From Roseococcus microcysteis (GTDB lineage Bacteria > Pseudomonadota > Alphaproteobacteria > Acetobacterales > Acetobacteraceae), in assembly GCF_014764365.1 (NCBI RefSeq), contig NZ_CP061718.1, positions 2,062,501 to 2,126,500 on the forward strand: DNA of 64,000 nucleotides, in the 5' to 3' direction. The position numbers were made by a program, and so were the translations under genes. Of the stretch, positions 1 through 9,958 are shown in pieces (the first letter of the stretch is position 1; every line of letters starts with the position of its first letter). The notes under the pieces are model-generated. The model was not told the DNA's origin. It worked only from the letters and a program-made list of their open reading frames with translations, and made no database searches.

Positions 1-1728
1 CTCCAGCGCCTCCTCCTGGCCGACCACGCGCTTGCGCAACGCGTCTTCCATCCGGAGCAGCTTGGCACGCTCCCCCTCCAGCATCTTTTCGACGGGAATG
101 CCGGTCCATCGGCTGACGACGCCGGCGATGCCCTCCTCGGTCACCGCCTCGTTCACCAGCCTGGCCCCGCCCTCGCCGGCATCGGCCAGCTTCTTCTCCA
201 GCTGCGGGATGGTGCCGTAGCGCAGCTCCGCCGCCTTGTTCAGGTCGCCGCGGCGCTCGGCCAGTTCCTGCTCCGTTCGGGCGGCGTCCAGTTGCTCCTT
301 GAGCTTCTGGGTCTCGACCACCTGGCCCTTTTCGGCCTCCCAGGCGGCGGTCATCGCGCTGGAACGCTCCTCCAGCTCGGCCAATTCCCGTTCGAGCTTC
401 GCCAGGCGATCACGTGAGGCCTCGTCCTCCTCCCGCTTCAGCGCCTCCCGCTCAATCTTCAATTGCAGGAGGCGGCGGTCCAGCTCGTCCAGCTCTTCCG
501 GCTTGCTGTCCACCATCATCCGCAGGCGCGACGCTGCCTCGTCCACGAGGTCAATTGCCTTGTCGGGCAGGAAGCGGTCCGTGATGTAACGGTTGGACAG
601 GGTCGCCGCCGCCACCAGCGCGGCGTCCGCGATGCGAACCCCGTGGTGCAGCTCATATTTCTCGCGGATGCCGCGGAGGATGCTGATCGTGTCCTCCACC
701 GACGGCTCGCCCACGAAGACCGGCTGAAAGCGCCGGGCCAACGCCGCGTCCTTCTCGATGTGCTTGCGGTATTCGGCCAGGGTGGTGGCGCCGATGCAGT
801 GCAGCTCACCCCGCGCCAAGGCCGGCTTCAGCAGGTTGGAGGCATCCATCGCCCCATCCGCCTTGCCCGCGCCCACCAGGGTGTGCAGCTCGTCAATGAA
901 GAGGATGATCTTGCCTTCGGCGGCCTCCACCTCCTTCAGCACGCCCTTCAGGCGTTCCTCGAACTCCCCGCGATACTTGGCCCCGGCCACCATGGCGCCG
1001 AGGTCCAGCGACATCACGCGCTTGTCCTTCAAGGCCTCCGGCACGTCGCCCTTGGCGACCCGCAGCGCCAGCCCCTCCACGATCGCGGTCTTGCCCACGC
1101 CGGGCTCACCGATCAACACGGGGTTGTTCTTGGTGCGCCGGGCCAGCACCTGGATGGTGCGGCGGATTTCCTCGTCGCGGCCGATGACGGGGTCGAGCTT
1201 GCCGTTGCGCGCCGCCTCGGTGATGTCGCGCGCATACTTCTTCAGCGCGTCAAAGCTTTCCTCGGCATTGGGCGCGTCCACGCGACGTCCCTTGCGGAGG
1301 CGCTGGATGGCCTCTTCCAGCGCGGGCGCCGTGACATGGCCGGCCTTCAGCGCGTCGGCCGCCGGCCCGGACGTCAGCGCCAGGCCCAGCAACATCCGGT
1401 CCTGCGCCACATAGGCGTCGCCGGCCTTGGTGGCCGATTGCTGGGCGGCATCCAGCGCGCGCACCAGTTCCGGCGCGGCATTGGGCTGGCCGGCGCCTCC
1501 ACCCTGTACGGAGGGAAGCTTCTTCAGCGCCGCCTCCACCGCCGCCCGCACCGCGGCCGCATCGCCGCCGGCGGCGCCGATCAGCCCGGCCGCCGCGCCG
1601 TGCTCGTCGTCGAGCAGCGCCTTGAGCAGATGCTCCGGCGTCAGGCGCTGATGGTATTCGCGGATCGCGATGGTCTGCGCGGCCTGGAGAAACCCGCGGG
1701 CGCGCTCGGTAAACTTCTCGATGTCCAT
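1..1728 (-). CDS. clpB: ATP-dependent disaggregase ClpB (3' end outside window)
   Basis: Hsp100 chaperone that, with DnaK, pulls proteins out of aggregates in the cytoplasm. The 576 codons present cover the N-terminal Clp repeat domain, the first AAA+ module (Walker A GEPGVGKT near residue 209) and the long coiled-coil M domain. They stop just after the VVGQ motif that opens the second AAA+ module, so about 285 residues are missing relative to the usual length of about 860. The start at 1728 ([13 protein letters not shown]) has a strong GGAGGG Shine-Dalgarno. It is divergent from the MOSC gene across about 110 nt; no sigma32-type promoter was recognised. Identification is firm. Confidence 0.95.
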   Translation of the reverse strand, partial: MDIEKFTERARGFLQAAQTIAIREYHQRLTPEHLLKALLDDEHGAAAGLIGAAGGDAAAVRAAVEAALKKLPSVQGGGAGQPNAAPELVRALDAAQQSATKAGDAYVAQDRMLLGLALTSGPAADALKAGHVTAPALEEAIQRLRKGRRVDAPNAEESFDALKKYARDITEAARNGKLDPVIGRDEEIRRTIQVLARRTKNNPVLIGEPGVGKTAIVEGLALRVAKGDVPEALKDKRVMSLDLGAMVAGAKYRGEFEERLKGVLKEVEAAEGKIILFIDELHTLVGAGKADGAMDASNLLKPALARGELHCIGATTLAEYRKHIEKDAALARRFQPVFVGEPSVEDTISILRGIREKYELHHGVRIADAALVAAATLSNRYITDRFLPDKAIDLVDEAASRLRMMVDSKPEELDELDRRLLQLKIEREALKREEDEASRDRLAKLERELAELEERSSAMTAAWEAEKGQVVETQKLKEQLDAARTEQELAERRGDLNKAAELRYGTIPQLEKKLADAGEGGARLVNEAVTEEGIAGVVSRWTGIPVEKMLEGERAKLLRMEDALRKRVVGQEEALE

Positions 1729-1840
1729 TCCTGTCCCTCCATGAGGCGACTGCATGTCCGCGCCCCCGATTGGGCGACGCGGTCAAGGGGAGTGTGGTAA
1801 CTCTGCCACGGTGACTTCAAGAGGAATCGGTGAGGAAGCC

Positions 1841-2601
1841 ATGCGCGTCGAACACATCTACCGCTACCCCGTAAAGGGATTCTCGGCCGAGGCGCTGGAG
1901 GAGGTCGCCCTCACCCCCGGTCAATGCCTGCCGCATGACCGGGTCTATGCCCTGGCCCAGGGGGATTCCCCCTTCGACACGGCCGCCCCCGTCTGGATGC
2001 GGAAGACGAATTTCGCCTGCCTGGCCGCCAATGCCCGCATCGCCAAGCTGCACACGGCCTATGATCCCAAGACCTCCCAGCTGGTCATCCGCCCGCCCGA
2101 GGGCGCGCCGCTGATGCTGGACCTGAAGAAGCCCGCGGACCGCACCCGGCTTGAGGACTTCATCACCGATTACCTGGGCGAGGAGGCGCGCGGCCGGCTG
2201 CGTCTGGCGGAGGCGCCCGGCTACAACTTCACCGACATCCCGCAGAAATCCGTCTCCATCATCTCCCTGGCCAGCCTGGCGGCGCTGGAGCGCGCCCATG
2301 GGATGCGGCTTGATCCCCTGCGCTTCCGCGCCAACATCTATGTCTCGGGCGGGGCCGAATGGGCGGATTTCGACCTGATGGGCCAGGAGATCCAGCTCGG
2401 CACGGCCAGGCTGCGCGTCTGGAAGCGCATCGTCCGCTGCCCCGCCACCGAGGTGAACCCCGACACGGCCGAGCGTGACGCGCGCCCCCGCGCGTGCTGC
2501 GCGAGAATTTCGGCCATGCCGACCTGGGCGTGCAGGCCGAGGTGCTGGAAGGGGGCCGCGTCGCGGTGGGCGATGCGCTGGAGGTCTTCACCCCGGCCTG
2601 A
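1841..2601 (+). CDS. MOSC domain protein (one-base frameshift near 2485)
   Basis: MOSC proteins are relatives of the molybdenum cofactor sulfurase C-terminal domain and bind or transfer sulfur. This one has the MOSC_N beta-barrel start (VEHIYRYPVKGFSAE) and a MOSC core ending in RCPATEVNPDTAERD. The reading frame then breaks in a GC-rich stretch with a CCCCC run (2485-2489). The expected ending (VLRENFGHADLG..., VAVGDALEVFTPA) continues in the next frame to a TGA at 2599-2601. One added base gives 253 residues, normal for the family. The start at 1841 is preceded by GAGGAAG. The break matches many others in this window, so an assembly error is likelier than a pseudogene. Confidence 0.82.
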
Positions 2602-2631
2602 CCCCTCGCCGCCTGAAAGGGAGGCTTGGGC

Positions 2632-3252
2632 ATGGAGCCGGTGGATGTGGCGCTGGTGCTGGCGGTGGATGTTTCCGCCAGCGTGGACTTCCAGGAATTC
2701 GCGCTGATGATCGGCGGGCTCTCCGCCGCCTTTCGCGAGCCATCCGTGCTGGCCGCCGCCACGGGCGGGCCGCGCGGCGCGGCGGCGCTTTCGACCGTCT
2801 TCTGGTCCGACACCGCCGAGCCCGCCACGCCCTGGACCCGCATCGAGGACGCGGCCAGCGCCGAAGGCTTCGCCACTTTGCTGGAGGAAGCCCCTCGCCT
2901 GCCCCGCCCCGGCGCCACGGCGCTGGGGGATGGGATGGTGGCGGGCCTTGCCCTGCTCGCCCGCTGCCCGGCGCCGGCCACGCGGTCGGTGATGGACGTC
3001 TCGGGCGATGGGCGAAGCAATCGCGGCCGCCCCCCGGGCCCGGTGCGTGACCTGGGCGTGGCGGCCGGCGTCACCATCAACGGCCTGGCCGTGGTGAACG
3101 AGGAGCCGGACCTGCTGGAGCACTACGAAACGGAGGTCATCGGCGGCCCCGGCGCCTTCGCCATGTCCTGCGCCGACTACGCCGATTTCGTGGAGGCCAT
3201 CCGCCGCAAGCTGATCCGGGAGCTGCGCGGGCCGGGCCTGCTGGTGGTGTAA
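2632..3252 (+). CDS. DUF1194 (von Willebrand A-like) protein
   Basis: 206-residue protein of the DUF1194 family, whose fold resembles a von Willebrand A domain. The metal-ion adhesion motif DVSASVD lies near residue 15 and the second characteristic element VSGDGRSN about 110 residues later. No signal peptide is visible at the ATG chosen (GGGAGG 9 nt upstream), although many homologues are exported. It follows the MOSC gene by 30 nt on the same strand, so co-transcription is possible. Molecular function is unknown. Confidence 0.8.
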   Translation: MEPVDVALVLAVDVSASVDFQEFALMIGGLSAAFREPSVLAAATGGPRGAAALSTVFWSDTAEPATPWTRIEDAASAEGFATLLEEAPRLPRPGATALGDGMVAGLALLARCPAPATRSVMDVSGDGRSNRGRPPGPVRDLGVAAGVTINGLAVVNEEPDLLEHYETEVIGGPGAFAMSCADYADFVEAIRRKLIRELRGPGLLVV

Positions 3253-3262
3253 GCGCCTGGAT

Positions 3263-3757
3263 TCAGCGCGGCGCCTCCGCCGCGCCCGCCCCGGACAGGC
3301 GCTCCACGAGTTGCAGCAGCCGCAGGATTTCCTGTTCGCGCAGCGCGTCAAGCTTGGCGTGCAGCGCCTCGATCTCCAGCTCCGCCTTCACGTTCACGCG
3401 GTAGTCGTGCTCGGCGTGCCGGCGGTCCAGTTCGGCCTGGCGGTTCTGGCTCATCATGATGATGGGCGCGGTGTAGGCCGCCTGGAAGGAGAGCAACAGG
3501 TTCAGCAGGATGAAGGGGTAGGGGTCCCAGGCATTCGCATAGGCGATCACATTTCCCGCGATCCAGAGCGCGAGCAGCACGCTCTGGATGATGATGAAAC
3601 GCCAGGAGCCGATGAGGGCCGTCACCGCGTCGGCGATTCGCTGGGCGCGGCTGGCACGCCGCCGCGACGGGTGGGTCAGGTGGGCGGGGCGCTCTTGTCG
3701 CAATTCGTCGAGGCGCGACTGGTCCTCGGCGGAGAGCTTGATGCGGCGTGCGGTCAT
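3263..3757 (-). CDS. DUF1003 inner-membrane protein
   Basis: 164-residue DUF1003 protein. A basic N-terminal segment precedes two transmembrane helices (FIIIQSVLLALWIAGNVIAY and the segment around PFILLNLLLSFQAAY), with the family-typical YPFILLN and MMSQNRQ boxes, then a coiled-coil tail (AELEIEALHAKLDALREQEI). The reading frame is open upstream, but the ATG at 3757 (MTARRIKLS) matches the start usual for the family. It converges on the DUF1194 gene with 10 nt between stops. Function is unknown. Confidence 0.85.
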   Translation of the reverse strand: MTARRIKLSAEDQSRLDELRQERPAHLTHPSRRRASRAQRIADAVTALIGSWRFIIIQSVLLALWIAGNVIAYANAWDPYPFILLNLLLSFQAAYTAPIIMMSQNRQAELDRRHAEHDYRVNVKAELEIEALHAKLDALREQEILRLLQLVERLSGAGAAEAPR

Positions 3758-3825
3758 GGGGGCTCCGTGGCGGTGCCGCAGCATAGGCCCCCTCCGCCGG
3801 TCGGCGGGGCCGCGAAAGAAGCGGC

Positions 3826-4614
3826 TCAGCCCAGCGTACGCGCCACCTCGGCGTGCCGCGACAGCCCTTCGCCGAACTCCCCTGCCTCGATCGAATCCGC
3901 GAAGGCACGGAAGGCATCGCGTGCATGATCGGGTGGCAGGCTGCCCGTCGCCACCCACCAGCGCAGCAGCACCAGCCAGGTCGCGGCCACATCGGCGCGG
4001 CAATAGGTGGCGATGCGGGCATGGTCGCCGGCCGCCCAGAGGCCCTCCACCCGCTCCCCATCCATCTCGGCCTTCAGCGGCAGGCCCAGCAGGGCGCAGC
4101 ATTCCGCGAGGCTGGGCGCCGGCGAGGCGCGGAACCCCGAAAGCCGGTCCATCAAATCGAGGTGCATCCGGCCGAAGCGGTGCAGGTAGTCGGCGCCCGC
4201 CGCCCCATGCAGGTGCGGCAGCGGCACACCCAGCGCCATGGCGCGATAGCGCAGCACGGGAATGTCGAAGCCCGAGGTGTTGAAACCCACCAGCAATGGG
4301 CCGCCCTGCAGGGCGCGGTCGAAGCGGGCCAGCAAATCGGCCTCGTCATGGTCGGCCAGGGTGGCGGCGCGGACATAGCGCACGCGCCAGGGCTCGTCGG
4401 GGTCCGTGCGCTCCGCGCCCAGCAGGCCCAGGCAACAGAGCCGGTGCAGAGGGGCCTTGAGGAAGGCCGCCTCCGCTGCCTCGCCCGCCCGGGCATAGTG
4501 GGCGCCGAGAGCGGCGCGGATCTCGGCGTCGGGCGCCTCGGGCAGGTTCAGCAGCGCCCGCCCGGCGGTGAGGTCGGGCAGGGTCTCGATGTCGAGGATG
4601 AGCAGCCTTTGCAG
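3826..4614 (-). CDS. DEDDy 3'-5' exonuclease (PolB-like), probable CTG start
   Basis: Predicted 3'-5' exonuclease of the DNA polymerase B exo-like family. All three exo motifs are present: Exo I LDIETLPD near residue 7, Exo II FNTSGFDIPVL near residue 110, and Exo III YCRADVAATW near residue 205. No ATG, GTG or TTG lies in frame before Exo I; an upstream in-frame TGA leaves only CTG codons. I therefore place the start at CTG 4614, one base after the TGA of tyrA, which suggests translational coupling. The next GTG (4383) would remove motif I. The total of 262 residues fits the family. Confidence 0.75.
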   Translation of the reverse strand: MQRLLILDIETLPDLTAGRALLNLPEAPDAEIRAALGAHYARAGEAAEAAFLKAPLHRLCCLGLLGAERTDPDEPWRVRYVRAATLADHDEADLLARFDRALQGGPLLVGFNTSGFDIPVLRYRAMALGVPLPHLHGAAGADYLHRFGRMHLDLMDRLSGFRASPAPSLAECCALLGLPLKAEMDGERVEGLWAAGDHARIATYCRADVAATWLVLLRWWVATGSLPPDHARDAFRAFADSIEAGEFGEGLSRHAEVARTLG

Positions 4615-4615
4615 C

Positions 4616-5506
4616 TCAGGCCTGCTTGCGCTCGATCAGCCCGCTGCGGATTTTCCGCCCACGCTGGATGCGGTCCACGATGAACTCCTCCTGCCCCCAG
4701 CGGATGGCCCGGCCGAAAGCCTGGGCATCTTCCGTGAAGCGCGCCAGCATTTCCAGCACGGCCTCGCGGTTGTTGAGGAAGACGTCGCGCCACATGGCCA
4801 CGTCACTGGCCGCGATGCGGGTGAAGTCCCGGAAGCCCGAGGCCGCGAATTTCAGCACGCTTTCGCGCGTTTCCTCGGACAGGTCATCGGCCGTGCCGCA
4901 GATGGTGAAGGCGATGAGGTGCGGCAGATGCGAGACGATCGCCACCACCTTGTCATGCGTCACCGGGTCCATGGCTTCCACGGTGGAGCCGCAGCGGCGC
5001 CAGAACTCCCGCACCTTCTCCAGCGCGTCCGGATCCGTGGCCTCGGTGGGCGTGACAATGCAGTAGCGCCCGTCGAACAGCGTGGCGAAACCGGCATCGG
5101 GGCCGGAATACTCCGTGCCTGCCATGGGGTGCGCCGGCACGAGATGCACGCCGGGCGGCAGCAGCGGCGTCAGGTCTCGGACGACCGAGCCCTTGGTGGA
5201 CCCCACATCGGAGAGGATGGTGCCCGGCGCCAGATGCGGCGCGATCTCGCGCATGACCGAGGCATAGGCGCCCACCGGCACGCAGAGGATGACGGCATCG
5301 GCGCCCTGGACCGCCTCGGCCGCGCTGTCCACCACGCGGTCGGCGAAGCCCAGTTCCCGCACCCGCGCGCGCGTGGCCGCGCTGCGGGCGGTGACCACCA
5401 CCTCGCCCGCCAGCGCGCGGGTCTCCTGGTTGCGGCGGGCGATGGAGCCGCCAATCAGCCCCGCACCGATCAGACAGAGACGCTGGAAGAGGGGTTCAAC
5501 CGCCAT
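4616..5506 (-). CDS. tyrA: Prephenate/arogenate dehydrogenase TyrA
   Basis: NAD(P)-dependent oxidative decarboxylation of prephenate (or arogenate) in tyrosine synthesis. The nucleotide-binding motif GAGLIGGS lies at about residue 11, followed by the family box [11 protein letters not shown] and the helical dimerisation half ([16 protein letters not shown]). The protein has 296 residues. The start at ATG 5506 lies 11 nt inside the end of hisC, typical of coupled genes. With chorismate mutase and hisC it forms the terminal tyrosine branch in one transcript. The open frame upstream of 5506 is hisC sequence and not part of this gene. Confidence 0.93.
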   Translation of the reverse strand: MAVEPLFQRLCLIGAGLIGGSIARRNQETRALAGEVVVTARSAATRARVRELGFADRVVDSAAEAVQGADAVILCVPVGAYASVMREIAPHLAPGTILSDVGSTKGSVVRDLTPLLPPGVHLVPAHPMAGTEYSGPDAGFATLFDGRYCIVTPTEATDPDALEKVREFWRRCGSTVEAMDPVTHDKVVAIVSHLPHLIAFTICGTADDLSEETRESVLKFAASGFRDFTRIAASDVAMWRDVFLNNREAVLEMLARFTEDAQAFGRAIRWGQEEFIVDRIQRGRKIRSGLIERKQA

Positions 5507-6586
5507 TCTGGACAAAGGCGGCGAGGCCCTCCTGCACCAGGGTGCATTCCTCGGCCGTGCCGATGGTGATGCGCAGGCAGCTGGGCAGGGCATAGCCGCC
5601 GACCGCGCGGACGATGATGCCGCGCGCGCGCAGGGAGGCATCGGCGGCCTTGGCACGCTCCGCATCACCGAAATCGGCCAGGATGAAGTTGCAGGCGCTG
5701 GGCCAGACCTTGATGCCGAGCGCGCGCAGGCCCTCGGACAGCTTCCCCCGCCATTCCTCATTGTGGGCGACACTGCGCTCGATCCAGCCGGGTTCGGACA
5801 CCGCCGCGATGCCCGCCGCCATGGCGGCCGAGTTCACGTTGAAGGGCCCGCGGATACGCGCCAGCACATCGGCCACCTGCGGCGGCATGTAGGCCCAGCC
5901 CAGCCGCAGCCCGCCGAGACCATAGATCTTGCTGAAGGTGCGCGTCATGACCGTGTTGCCGGAGGCATCCACCAGGGCGTTGCCGGGGTCGTAATCCGGG
6001 TCGGTCACGTATTCGGCATAGGCCGCGTCCAGGATCAGCAGGATGTCGTCGCGCAGCCCGGCGCGCAGGCGCTGCACCTCCGAACGCGGCAGCAGCGCGC
6101 CCGTTGGGTTGTTGGGGTTCACGAGGCAGACCAGCTTGGTGCGCGGGCCGACCGCCGCCAGCATCGCGTCCACATCGGCCATCAGGTTGCGTTCGGGCAC
6201 CTTGATGACGCGGCAGCCGGCGTAGCGGCCGGTCAGGTCATACATGACGAAGCCATGGGCGGGCATGACCAGCTCCGTCCCCTCCCCGCCATAGGCGAGG
6301 ATGAGATAGGCGATCAGCTCGTCCGAACCGTTGCCGCAGACGATCCGCGCGGGGTCCAGGCCGAAGCGCGCGCCGATGGCCTCGCGCAGCCTGGTCGCCC
6401 CGCCATCGGGGTAGCGGTGCGCCTCGCGCGCCGCGGCGATGATGGCCTCCTGCGCGGAGGGGGCGGACCGAAGGCGCCCTCGTTGGAGGACAGCTTGATG
6501 ATCCGGTTCACGCCCGGCAGCTTCGACTCGCCGCCCACATAGGGCTCGATCGTCAGGATGGAGGGGCGGGGGAGCAGGGCGTTCAC
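5496..6586 (-). CDS. hisC: Histidinol-phosphate / aromatic aminotransferase HisC (frameshift near 6469)
   Basis: PLP-dependent class I/II aminotransferase. Near the tyrosine genes it probably works on aromatic 2-oxo acids as well as, or instead of, imidazole acetol phosphate. It has the NPNNPTG loop, DAAYAEY and the PLP lysine in [15 protein letters not shown]. The N-terminus starts at GTG 6586 and runs to SNEGAFGP, where a GGGGG run (6467-6471 on the plus strand) lacks one base. The rest ([20 protein letters not shown]) continues in the neighbouring frame. Corrected length is about 363 residues, normal for HisC. The start overlaps the chorismate mutase stop by 4 nt. Confidence 0.9.
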
Positions 6587-7397
6587 GCGGAGGGCGCTCC
6601 TCGTTCGGGGATGGCGTAGCGGCCGAGCACGGCCGCATCGGCCGGCACGGGGCCGTCGGTCTCGATCAGGGCCAGGGTGTGGGTGCCCTCGCGGCGCAGC
6701 ACCACGACCCGGCCGCCGGGGAACATGGCGGCCACCGAGGCGCGGTCCGGCGTGCCGGGCAGTTCCACCCGCACCAGCCTTGCGTCCTCGCCCGAGGGGT
6801 CGGCCGGGTAGAGGGCGACGACCGCGGCTTCCAGCGGCGGCTCACGCTCGCTCAGGAAGGGCAGGCGCGCGATGATGGAGAGGTGCTGGGCGTCGAGGCG
6901 CATCCACCAGCTTTCGGCCTCGTTGTCGCTCTCGCGCGGCCAGGGCAGCACGGCCACCGCGGCCTCGCGCTGGCCGAGCGCGGAGAGGGCGGCGCCGGCC
7001 GAGGGGTGCTGGCGCAGCGGCGTGGCCGCGCCGAAATGCGAGGCGGCCAGCCGGGCCAGCGCCGGGTCCGCCGGCAGGGACACCGAGAAGCTGGCCTGCT
7101 GCGCGATGGAGCCGGCGAAGATCTCCCGCCAGACCTGCACCAGCGTGGCGCGCGGCATGGCGCCGCGGTGGCCGGCCAGCAGGCGGCGGAGGATACGGGC
7201 CTCGCGCCCCGGGCGCAGCACGGTGCCCTGCGGCTTGGCGGCGCTGCGGGCCAGGCGCTGCACCACCTCGGCCCGGCGCATCAGCAGGGCGTGCAGGGCA
7301 TCATCGGCGGCGTCAATCTCGGCGCGCAGGGCGGCCAGCGCGGCCTCGGAGGGCGCGGTCTCGGGCGGGGCGGTCTCAGGGGGGGCGCGTCGGACAT
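6583..7397 (-). CDS. Chorismate mutase type II with prephenate dehydratase-like C-terminal region (frameshift near 7382)
   Basis: Converts chorismate to prephenate at the head of phenylalanine and tyrosine synthesis. An AroQ-type helical domain ([19 protein letters not shown], then [12 protein letters not shown]) fills residues about 20-100. The remaining 170 residues resemble a degenerate dehydratase/regulatory domain found in alphaproteobacterial homologues, without a clear catalytic TRF motif. The ATG at 7397 opens MSDAPP, then a seven-base G run on the plus strand (7379-7385) is one base short; the frame resumes at [17 protein letters not shown]. Corrected length is 271 residues. First gene of the chorismate mutase-hisC-tyrA-exonuclease operon. 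Confidence 0.85.
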
Positions 7398-7474
7398 GTC
7401 TCTTGCACGCATAGCGGGGGGGCGCGCGGCGCCAAGTTGCCCGGTCGCGGGGCAGGCCCTATCTCTGTGCGTGA

Positions 7475-8623
7475 ATGAACCAGACCGCCGCCCCGCCGCC
7501 CATCGAGCACCAGCGCACCGTGCTGCGGGACGGGCTGCGGCTGGACTCCGGGCAGTTGATCCGCCCGCTGCACGTGGCCTGGCGCAGCTATGGCACGCTG
7601 AACGCGGACCGCAGCAACGCCATCCTGATCTGCCATGCCCTGACCGGCGACCAATACGTGGCCGAACGCCACCCCAGCACGGGCAAGCCCGGCTGGTGGG
7701 CCAACCTGGTGGGTCCGGGCCTGCCGGTGGACACGGACCGCTTCTTCGTCATTTGCGCCAATGTCCTGGGCGGCTGCATGGGGTCGAGCGGCCCGCGCGA
7801 GGAGATGACCGACGCGGACGGCAACGGCCTTGGCCGGCCCTGGGGCACGGATTTCCCCTCCATCACCATCCGCGACATGGTCCGCGCCCAGAAGATGCTG
7901 GTGGACCATCTGGGCATTGACCGGCTGCTGGCCGTGATCGGCGGCTCCATGGGCGGGATGCAGGTGCTGGAATGGGCCGCCACCTTCCCGCAGAGCGTCT
8001 TCGCCGCCGCCCCCATCGCCTGCGCCACGCACCACTCCGCGCAGAACATCGCCTTCCATGAGGTCGGCCGCGCCGCCATCCAGTCCGACCCCGACTGGAT
8101 GGGCGGGCGCTACTGGGAGACGGGGCGCATCCCCGAGCGCGGCCTGTCCGTCGCGCGCATGGTCGCCCACATCACCTATCTGAGCGAGGCGGCGCTGACC
8201 CGGAAGTTCGGGCGCGAACTCCAGGGCGGCTCGGCGCTGACCTTCCTGGAGGATGTGTTCCAGGTGCAGAGCTATCTGCGCCACCAGGGCAGCACCTTCG
8301 TTCGGCGCTTCGACGCCAACAGCTACCTCACCATCACCCGCGCCATGGATTATTTCGACCTGGCGACGGAGCATGGCGGGCTGGCCAAGGCCTTCAGCGG
8401 CACGCCGACGCGCTTCCTGGTGGCCTCCTTCTCCTCCGACTGGCTGTTTCCCACCTCGGAAAGCCGGGCGCTGGTGCGGGCGCTGAACGCCGCCGCGGCA
8501 CGCGTCAGCTTCATCGAGATCACGACCGACAAGGGCCACGACGCCTTCCTGCTGGACGAACCCGATTTCCACCGGGCGCTGGGCGGCTTCGTCGCGGGTG
8601 CCGCGCGGGATCTGGGGCTGTGA
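7475..8623 (+). CDS. metX: Homoserine O-acetyltransferase MetX
   Basis: Acyl-CoA:homoserine acyltransferase starting methionine synthesis. It is a 382-residue alpha/beta hydrolase-fold enzyme with the nucleophile elbow GGSMGGMQ near residue 150, the acid in FSSDWLFP and the catalytic histidine in [10 protein letters not shown]. The acyl donor (acetyl versus succinyl) cannot be settled from these motifs. It is divergent from the chorismate mutase operon across about 77 nt and its TGA overlaps the next GTG, heading a metX-dinB-metW transcript. No SAM riboswitch was recognised in the short leader. Confidence 0.93.
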   Translation: MNQTAAPPPIEHQRTVLRDGLRLDSGQLIRPLHVAWRSYGTLNADRSNAILICHALTGDQYVAERHPSTGKPGWWANLVGPGLPVDTDRFFVICANVLGGCMGSSGPREEMTDADGNGLGRPWGTDFPSITIRDMVRAQKMLVDHLGIDRLLAVIGGSMGGMQVLEWAATFPQSVFAAAPIACATHHSAQNIAFHEVGRAAIQSDPDWMGGRYWETGRIPERGLSVARMVAHITYLSEAALTRKFGRELQGGSALTFLEDVFQVQSYLRHQGSTFVRRFDANSYLTITRAMDYFDLATEHGGLAKAFSGTPTRFLVASFSSDWLFPTSESRALVRALNAAAARVSFIEITTDKGHDAFLLDEPDFHRALGGFVAGAARDLGL

Positions 8624-9183
8624 GCGCGGCGCTGCTGATGCGCGCCCAGGCGCGCAACAATGCCTGGGCGAACCACCGCCTGCTGACGGCCTGCGCCGCC
8701 CTGTCCCAGGCCGAGTTCGAGGCGTCGCGCACGGGGTTCTTCCCCTCGCTCCGCGCCACGCTCAACCACATCCTGGTGATTGACCTGTTCTATGTGGACG
8801 CGCTGGAGGGCGGCACGCTGGGCCCCGCCGCCTGGGCGGACCCCGAGCCCTGCCGCACGCTGGCGGAACTGCACGCCGCCCAGGCCGCGGTGGACCGGCG
8901 GCTGATGGCCTGGTGCGACGCGCTGACGGATGACGACATGGGCCGCATCATCCATGTGCATCGCGGCCAGCGCGTGCAGACGGAGCGCGCGGACCGCTTG
9001 CTGCTGCACATCTTTCAGCACCAGGTGCATCATCGCGGCCAGGCCCATGCGATGCTGTCGGGCACCTCGGTGCGGCCCCCGCAGCTCGATGAATTCTACA
9101 GCCGGGGCGAGGCCGATCTGCGCGCCCCCGAATTCGCCGCCCTGGGCTTCACCGAGGCCGACCTCTGGCAGGAGGGCGCATGA
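8620..9183 (+). CDS. DinB-family metal-dependent protein
   Basis: 187-residue four-helix DinB/YfiT-like protein. The three expected metal-ligand histidines are present (LNHILVID near residue 49 and two in [10 protein letters not shown] near residue 137). DinB-like proteins include thiol-dependent S-transferases and uncharacterised proteins; the substrate is unknown here. The GTG start at 8620 overlaps the metX stop (GTGA) and its own stop overlaps metW (ATGA), so it is translated within the methionine operon. That context suggests a thiol-linked role but does not prove it. Confidence 0.85.
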   Translation: MSAALLMRAQARNNAWANHRLLTACAALSQAEFEASRTGFFPSLRATLNHILVIDLFYVDALEGGTLGPAAWADPEPCRTLAELHAAQAAVDRRLMAWCDALTDDDMGRIIHVHRGQRVQTERADRLLLHIFQHQVHHRGQAHAMLSGTSVRPPQLDEFYSRGEADLRAPEFAALGFTEADLWQEGA

Positions 9184-9821
9184 TGCGGCCGCCCGCCCCC
9201 GTCCAGTATGTCGCGAAGAACATGCGCCTCGACCTGCGACTCATCGCGGAGATGATCCCGGAGCGCGCGCGGGTGCTCGACATCGGCTGCGGCGACGGCA
9301 CGCTGATGGCGCATCTCGTCACCGAGAAGTCGGTGGATGCGCGCGGCATGGAGATCGACATGAAGGAGGCCACCGAGGCGGTGGCCAATGGGCTGGCCGT
9401 CATCCATGGCGACGCCGATACGGACCTGGCCTTCTACCCGGATGACGCCTTCGACTACGTGGTGCTGAGCCGCACGCTCCAGGCCGTGGAACGCCCGCGC
9501 GAGGTGCTGAACCAGATGCTGCGCATCGGCCGCCACGCGATCGTGAGCTTCCCGAATTTTGGCCATTGGGAGGTGCGGCTGAAGCTGCTGCTCGGCGGCC
9601 GCATGCCGGACACCGAGACCTGGAGCCGCCCCTGGTACGAGACGCCCAACATCCACCCCTGCACCATCCTGGACTTCGTCGCGCTGGCCGAGATGGATGG
9701 CCATGTCATCGAACGCTGGCTGGCGGTGGATGAGCGCGGGTTGAAGGCGCCCTGGCGGCGTTCGGTGCGCCTGGCCAACATGTTCGGGCAGCAGGCGCTG
9801 TTCCTGTTGCGACGCAAATAG
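9180..9821 (+). CDS. metW: Methionine biosynthesis protein MetW
   Basis: SAM-dependent methyltransferase-fold protein of the MetW family that accompanies MetX in many proteobacteria. In studied cases it modulates or is required for homoserine acyltransferase activity. It has the SAM motif VLDIGCGDGTL near residue 30, the family stretch VVLSRTLQAVERP and the SFPNFGHWEVR box. 213 residues. The ATG at 9180 overlaps the preceding dinB stop by 4 nt. Last gene of the metX operon, followed by 137 nt before phaB. Confidence 0.93.
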   Translation: MMRPPAPVQYVAKNMRLDLRLIAEMIPERARVLDIGCGDGTLMAHLVTEKSVDARGMEIDMKEATEAVANGLAVIHGDADTDLAFYPDDAFDYVVLSRTLQAVERPREVLNQMLRIGRHAIVSFPNFGHWEVRLKLLLGGRMPDTETWSRPWYETPNIHPCTILDFVALAEMDGHVIERWLAVDERGLKAPWRRSVRLANMFGQQALFLLRRK

Positions 9822-9958
9822 CCGCGCCGGTCGCCGCCCGGCGGCGGAAATCGTGGTCCTGCCAGCCCTTGATCGTCTAGCATCTGGCGGCCTGCCCGGC
9901 TGCGGCCCTGCAAGGGAAGCGGCGGGCAGGGCACGACAGGGCAGGAAGGACAAGAAGC

